Source of the DNA: Flavobacteriaceae bacterium
GTDB lineage: Bacteria; Bacteroidota; Bacteroidia; Flavobacteriales; Flavobacteriaceae
Length of the DNA: 28,785 nucleotides
Reading direction: 5' to 3'
NCBI GenBank assembly: GCA_002702745.1
Contig: PABM01000023.1
Coordinates: forward strand, 1 to 28,785
A model generated the notes under the pieces. The model searched no databases, was not told where the DNA came from, and saw nothing but the letters and a program-made list of their open reading frames with translations. Positions 24,721-28,785 of this stretch are shown one piece after another. Numbering within the stretch: position 1 is the first letter of the stretch; every line of letters starts with the position of its first letter. The translations under genes were made by a program, and so were the position numbers.

Positions 24721-25233
24721 TCAAGAAAACCACTTGTGTTTTCCAAAATAATTTTTTGGTACTATTTTTTTTGTTTTTAAATAATAATTTATTCCGCCAA
24801 TTACACTTTTTAAATAAGATTCTAGTGCAGGAATAACAATAAATTTATAAGGAAAAAAAGAAATAATTTTAGGCATATTTTGTAAGAAATAAGGGTAAAC
24901 CGTTATTTTCAAATAAACTGATTCATTCTTTTTTGTTATTTCCCAAACAACACATGATTGCTCTTTTTCTTTTTCCCCTATTAATAAACTATATCCCTTC
25001 TTTTTATCCCATGATTTAAACTTTCTGATAAATGTAAGTCCGTTAAGGTAAATTAATTCGTCAATTGAATTTTCACCAGGCCATTTTATAATTTTATTGG
25101 ATTTGCAAAACGGATGAAATATCTCAAGATTTGAGGGTGATGAAATTAAATCCCAGAGAGAATCTGCTGAGGAGTTTATTTTTTCTTCGTAATATACTTT
25201 CCACTTATCCTTAATATTGTTTAAATCTCTCAA
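24721..25233 (-). CDS. SRPBCC (START-like) family protein
   Basis: 170 residues in the order expected of the SRPBCC/polyketide-cyclase fold: a first strand YEEKINSSADSLWDLISSPSNLEIFHPF (ligand-cavity entrance), alternating strands, a VVWEITKKN strand, and a long C-terminal helix ALESYLKSVIGGINYYLK. The family binds hydrophobic ligands in a helix-grip cavity; the ligand here is unknown. No signal peptide is present, so it is cytoplasmic. Divergent from the DUF4920 lipoprotein gene over only 31 bases. Confidence 0.7.
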   Translation of the reverse strand: MRDLNNIKDKWKVYYEEKINSSADSLWDLISSPSNLEIFHPFCKSNKIIKWPGENSIDELIYLNGLTFIRKFKSWDKKKGYSLLIGEKEKEQSCVVWEITKKNESVYLKITVYPYFLQNMPKIISFFPYKFIVIPALESYLKSVIGGINYYLKTKKIVPKNYFGKHKWFS

Positions 25234-25243
25234 TTAAATATTA

Positions 25244-25251
25244 TAAATTTG
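25244..25251 (+). promoter_or_regulatory. -7 element ahead of the DUF4920 lipoprotein gene
   Basis: TAAATTTG matches TAnnTTTG, 13 bases before the ATG. A TTG at 25218-25220 lies 23 bases upstream, at the long end of the accepted spacing and inside the 5' end of the divergent SRPBCC gene. Confidence 0.45.
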
Positions 25252-25264
25252 GAGTTTAAAAATA

Positions 25265-25714
25265 ATGAATATGAAGCTTAATTTTTTATTAACTTTTTTG
25301 ACTTTATTAACAAGTTATTCATGTAGTGAAAGGGTTACTTACATTAATTATGGTGATGATATTAATATTGATTTAAGTTTCTCTGAAAAGATTGATAATA
25401 ATTTTGATTTAGAATATCTTTCTGGTCAGATAATTGACGTATGCCCAAAAAAAGGGTGTTGGATGAATGTAAAAGTTGATACCGATACAGTATTTGTAAA
25501 ATTTAAGGATTACCGATTTTTTGTTCCAAAAACCGGGATTAAGGGTAAGCAGATTTTAATGGCTGGAAATATATTTAGGGACACAATTTCGGTGAAAAGA
25601 CTAAAACATTATGCTGAGGATGCAAAAAAATCAAAGGAAGAGATTGAGCTTATTTCAAAGCCTGAGTATAAAATTAACATGATTGCAAGTGCAGTAGCAA
25701 TCAGGGATAACTAA
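25265..25714 (+). CDS. DUF4920-type lipoprotein
   Basis: 149 residues. A hydrophobic signal ends at Cys20 (TSYSC), consistent with a lipoprotein. The core carries CPKKGCWMNV at about residues 59-68, the recognisable DUF4920 motif (C-x4-GCW type), followed by VFVKFKDYRFFVP and a basic/acidic helix. The family's function is not established; the conserved cysteines suggest redox or metal binding (inference). An ATG two codons later (25271) is an equally possible start. Its TAA overlaps the TAG of the opposing SOUL gene by two bases. Confidence 0.75.
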   Translation: MNMKLNFLLTFLTLLTSYSCSERVTYINYGDDINIDLSFSEKIDNNFDLEYLSGQIIDVCPKKGCWMNVKVDTDTVFVKFKDYRFFVPKTGIKGKQILMAGNIFRDTISVKRLKHYAEDAKKSKEEIELISKPEYKINMIASAVAIRDN

Positions 25715-26256
25715 TTATAATCAATTTCAACCATTACTTCGTTTCTTCTGTTAAAAACCTTGTATGGACTATTGTAAGAAACATAAAATATATCTCCAAC
25801 AGTTCTAATATTTAATTCTGAAAGCTGTTCGATTAATTTTTTTGAGTGCATGTTAAATTTTCCAGAGTTTGAATAACCTCCATATCTTATGCATGCAAAA
25901 TATTTAGCTTGAGACTCATATATGACAACATTTTCATCATTTGGTTTTGAGATGGATTCAATATTATATGATGATGGCATAACAAATTCCATGGTGTTAG
26001 AATTATTATCATTTTTCATATAAACAGGTGTAGTCATTGCTATTTTTTCACCTTTTGAATTGTTACCACTAATAAATTGAAATAACTTATAAAAGTTACG
26101 GTTAGCGTTTCTATTAGAAACTACTTTTGCCTTTAACGATCCAGGATAAAATCGGATTTCAAAATCCTCTTCAGAAACAATAACTTCATATCGTTGGGTT
26201 TCATAATTTGTTGGACTACTTAAAAACATAAGTATTAATAGCAGATAGTAATTCAT
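25711..26256 (-). CDS. SOUL-family heme-binding-type protein
   Basis: 181 residues. A hydrophobic N-terminus (about 1-15) suggests export. SOUL-family marks are YEVIVSEEDFEIRFYPG (about 23-39), the central GEKIAMTTPVYM, MEFVMPSSY, the IRYGGYSNSG stretch, and the late YNSPYKVFNRRNEVMVEI. The family binds heme or tetrapyrroles in some members, but a heme ligand cannot be assigned from sequence here. The ATG follows the protease stop with no spacer on the same strand, so it is almost certainly translated from the protease message. Confidence 0.88.
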   Translation of the reverse strand: MNYYLLLILMFLSSPTNYETQRYEVIVSEEDFEIRFYPGSLKAKVVSNRNANRNFYKLFQFISGNNSKGEKIAMTTPVYMKNDNNSNTMEFVMPSSYNIESISKPNDENVVIYESQAKYFACIRYGGYSNSGKFNMHSKKLIEQLSELNIRTVGDIFYVSYNSPYKVFNRRNEVMVEIDYN

Positions 26257-28785
26257 TTATTTCTTAATAATTTTTATGTATTTAATATTATTTGATTCCA
26301 AATCAACTAAGTGTATTATGTAAACTCCACCTTGAAAAGAGGACAAATCGATATTTTTATCGGATGATTCCAACAATTTTTTACCTGTTATGTCATAAAT
26401 AGTTGAAAATATATTTTTTTCGTAGTTGATATTCAACACATTTTCAACTGGATTTGGATAGTAACTAATTTCAAAATCATCTGCTATAATATTTTCTGTA
26501 CTTAGAGCTAAATCTTCCCATTTCCAAATTCCACCTGAAAAGAAATTTTCATTAAAACCACCTGACCATCCAATAGTTTCATTTAGAAAATCAACATATG
26601 TGTGTTGGGTTAAATCAATAGGATTCCAGTTATATCCGCCGTCAGCACTAAAAGATGATCCTGAGCCTGTTGTAAAAATAGTATCAGTACCTTCAATATA
26701 GCATAACCCACCTGAAAAAACGTCACCGTTAGTTGGTACTTGAGACCATGAGGAACCTCCATTTGTAGATTTATAAACATTACCAGAGTTGTCAACAATA
26801 ACTCCATTTTGAGAATCGCTAAAAGAAAGGTTTCCGTTTACTTGTGCACTACCAAAATCAGAAATAGGTGAATTGTAAACCTCCCAATTATTTCCTTTAT
26901 CAGTTGAATGATAAACTCTACCTCTGTTAGTTGTAAACCAAACATTATTACCAACCACTTCAATTTGACGGGTATAGCCGTATTCCCCACCAAGGGGGTT
27001 TGGAATAGCATTCCCAGGAACCTGTGACCAATTTTCTCCTCCGTTATTTGTCACATAAAGTTCAAAATCTCCATTAATTGGATCTCCTTGAGCAAATCCA
27101 ATATTTTCATCCCAAAAATACACTACATTAGCAAATGATGAGCTAGTGTCATAGTTTGCGCTATCTTGCCTATTCCATATTTGGCCTCCGTCAGAGGTCT
27201 TATATATTCCACCAAAATTATTCGCACTTCTAGGATATGCAACTAACCAAGCCGTTTCATAATCTAGTGCATGAATCATTGAAATTCCTAAACTTTCATT
27301 ACCAATATCAATAGTGCTAGAGATCCATGTGTCGCCACCATTATTTGTTTTGGTAAATTCCTGAATATTTGATCCTGAACCACTACCGTCATAAGCAGTT
27401 GCCCAAACAGTATTTTCATCCACAATTGAAATATAATTAATACCTCTACTAGGATTATCAAAAGCTGTATTTTGAAGAATCCATTCACCAGAAGGTTCAA
27501 TGAAAACTTGAATATAGTCTTCTTTAATTAATATTTGTTCACTATTATCGTTAGAAATGGTAAGAGTAACATCATAAGTTCCAAGATTATTATAAAAAAT
27601 TTCAGGAGGATTTTGTCCTTGGAAAGATGATGGGGTTCCACCCTCAAATGACCAAGACCAATTATTTCCGTTAATAGAGTAATTTGAAAAATTTACTGGG
27701 TTATTTTGATAAACAACTTGTGGTGAAGCTGTAAAAGCAGGGATTGGATTATTTGAATCTGGCATAACACAAAGTAAGGCTAAATAAGCATCAATTCTAG
27801 GGCCTATATTTTGGTTGATATCAACACCACTACTTAATAAGCAACTCAAAACATCAGCCGGAGTTAGAGATGGATTTACACTTAACATTAAACCAACAAG
27901 TCCAGCTGCAAATGGTGTAGCCATTGAGGTTCCACCTTGGTATGCGTATCCGTCTAAGTTGTTAGTGTAAACTGTACTTAACAAACCACCATATGAAAAA
28001 CCACCAGGTGAAGCTATATCAACCCAAAATGGAAAATTGCTGTTATAATTTGAGAAGGAAGAACGATTGTCGTTAAAATCTACCGATCCAACTCCAATTA
28101 CATTGTTATAACCTGCAGGGTAGTTAATATTTGAATTATTATCGTTTCCTGCAGCAGCTAAAAACACCACCTCTGGGTATGAGTTTATCAATTCCTGCAT
28201 CGTATTAGAGGACCCTTCGGATCCATATGACATACTTACTACATTAGCACCATTTTCACAAGCCCATTGTACTCCAGCGTAACTGTAATAAGTTAATCCT
28301 GGGTTTTGATTATCTCCAGTGGCTTTAACCGCAATTAACTGAGAATTTCCTCCTAATGAAGCAATGCCAACAGCATTATTAATTTCAGCAGTGGCAAGTC
28401 CAGCACAATGAGTACCGTGAGACCAAGAAGAATTTTGGCTAAATGTTTGAGGAGGGGTTGTGTCATAATCATTATCTGCAACATCTCTTTGTTTGTAAAC
28501 ATTTAAATCTAAATGTTGAGACGCAATTGCATTATCGACAATAGCAATTTTAATATTTTCGTTACCTAAACTTAAATCCCATGCATCTTCTGAGTTTACT
28601 AAGGTGTGATACCACTTATTATTTCCAAAGTGATATGGATCATTTGGAACGAATGAATTTTTATAAATAGGTTCTTTTTCAGCATATTCAATATTCTCAT
28701 TTTCATTAAGTTTCATTAATATATTGTCAATTTTTTCAAACTCTGTGAAAACAATTCTGTAAATCTTTTGCAATTCTCTTTTCCC
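26257..28785 (-). CDS. subtilisin-like (S8) secreted protease with PKD and propeller repeats, T9SS cargo; 5' end outside window
   Basis: The frame is open to the last base (28785), so the start and signal peptide lie beyond the window; the TTG at 28773 is not a real start. Residues below count from it. A propeptide remnant (1-38) precedes the S8 domain, with Asp80 (AIVDNA), His119 (SHGTHCAG), oxyanion Asn210 (AAAGND) and Ser283 (GTSMATP). A PKD domain (about 342-425) and a stretch of YCF48/BNR-like propeller repeats with NNGGDTW, SDGGQIW, NNGGENW, DKGNNW and TNGGSSW motifs (about 430-750) follow. The type IX sorting domain ends YIKIIKK. The catalytic triad is complete, so it should be an active surface or secreted endopeptidase. 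Confidence 0.9.
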   Translation of the reverse strand, partial: GKRELQKIYRIVFTEFEKIDNILMKLNENENIEYAEKEPIYKNSFVPNDPYHFGNNKWYHTLVNSEDAWDLSLGNENIKIAIVDNAIASQHLDLNVYKQRDVADNDYDTTPPQTFSQNSSWSHGTHCAGLATAEINNAVGIASLGGNSQLIAVKATGDNQNPGLTYYSYAGVQWACENGANVVSMSYGSEGSSNTMQELINSYPEVVFLAAAGNDNNSNINYPAGYNNVIGVGSVDFNDNRSSFSNYNSNFPFWVDIASPGGFSYGGLLSTVYTNNLDGYAYQGGTSMATPFAAGLVGLMLSVNPSLTPADVLSCLLSSGVDINQNIGPRIDAYLALLCVMPDSNNPIPAFTASPQVVYQNNPVNFSNYSINGNNWSWSFEGGTPSSFQGQNPPEIFYNNLGTYDVTLTISNDNSEQILIKEDYIQVFIEPSGEWILQNTAFDNPSRGINYISIVDENTVWATAYDGSGSGSNIQEFTKTNNGGDTWISSTIDIGNESLGISMIHALDYETAWLVAYPRSANNFGGIYKTSDGGQIWNRQDSANYDTSSSFANVVYFWDENIGFAQGDPINGDFELYVTNNGGENWSQVPGNAIPNPLGGEYGYTRQIEVVGNNVWFTTNRGRVYHSTDKGNNWEVYNSPISDFGSAQVNGNLSFSDSQNGVIVDNSGNVYKSTNGGSSWSQVPTNGDVFSGGLCYIEGTDTIFTTGSGSSFSADGGYNWNPIDLTQHTYVDFLNETIGWSGGFNENFFSGGIWKWEDLALSTENIIADDFEISYYPNPVENVLNINYEKNIFSTIYDITGKKLLESSDKNIDLSSFQGGVYIIHLVDLESNNIKYIKIIKK

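Noticed and set aside
1..28785. CRISPR array, insertion sequence, integron or phage remnant
   Set aside because: No regularly spaced repeats, terminal inverted repeats, transposase or integrase motifs were seen; tRNA 3' ends show no attachment-site duplication.

Overview
The window reads as a chromosomal piece of a marine-type Flavobacteriia (phylum Bacteroidota). The evidence is very A+T-rich DNA with dense, short-spaced genes; Bacteroidota-style promoters (TTG, about 19 bases, TAnnTTTG) ahead of several genes; type IX secretion sorting domains at the C-termini of two large exported proteins; a eukaryote/archaea-type prolyl-tRNA synthetase; and families typical of the group (DUF4293 beside rho, DUF1599, DUF4920, CGCFG-type DoxX protein, FadL/OmpP1 porin). 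No insertion sequence, integrase, phage gene or CRISPR array was seen.

Layout. 1-75: tail of an unidentified gene. 90-2776 (minus): a low-complexity lipoprotein and a FadL-type outer-membrane protein. 2869-4777 (plus): proS, tRNA-Glu, rpsT. 4792-7262 (minus): rho with a structured leader, followed by an exported alpha/beta hydrolase. 7447-10969: DUF4293, an opposing metallophosphoesterase, then truA overlapping an ABC exporter. 10966-12615 (minus): folP and a membrane diadenylate cyclase. 12698-16988 (plus): a tight operon of DUF1599, DoxX/thioredoxin-like protein, a DppB-type permease, tpiA and prmA, with junctions overlapping or nearly touching. 16969-18581 (minus): a persulfide dioxygenase/double-rhodanese protein preceded by a previously unlisted 59-residue membrane protein. 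18642-23792 (plus): a ParB/SerK-fold protein, YbjQ, a 35-residue membrane peptide, a small cysteine-rich protein and a 1348-residue secreted protein that joins FG-GAP/ASPIC-UnbV repeats to a vanadium haloperoxidase domain. Then tRNA-Arg with a clear terminator. 23960-28785: an unknown membrane protein, an SRPBCC protein, a DUF4920 lipoprotein, a SOUL protein and a subtilisin-like secreted protease whose 5' end lies beyond the window.

Most of the window is housekeeping (translation, transcription termination, folate, glycolysis, tRNA modification) in arrangements expected for the class. The accessory interest lies in 16969-23792 (sulfur handling, then the small-protein cluster leading into the haloperoxidase fusion), in the rho leader and rho disordered insert, and in the protease/SOUL pair. 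I did not find a clear new defence or mobile system. All family names are from motif recognition by eye, not from a search.
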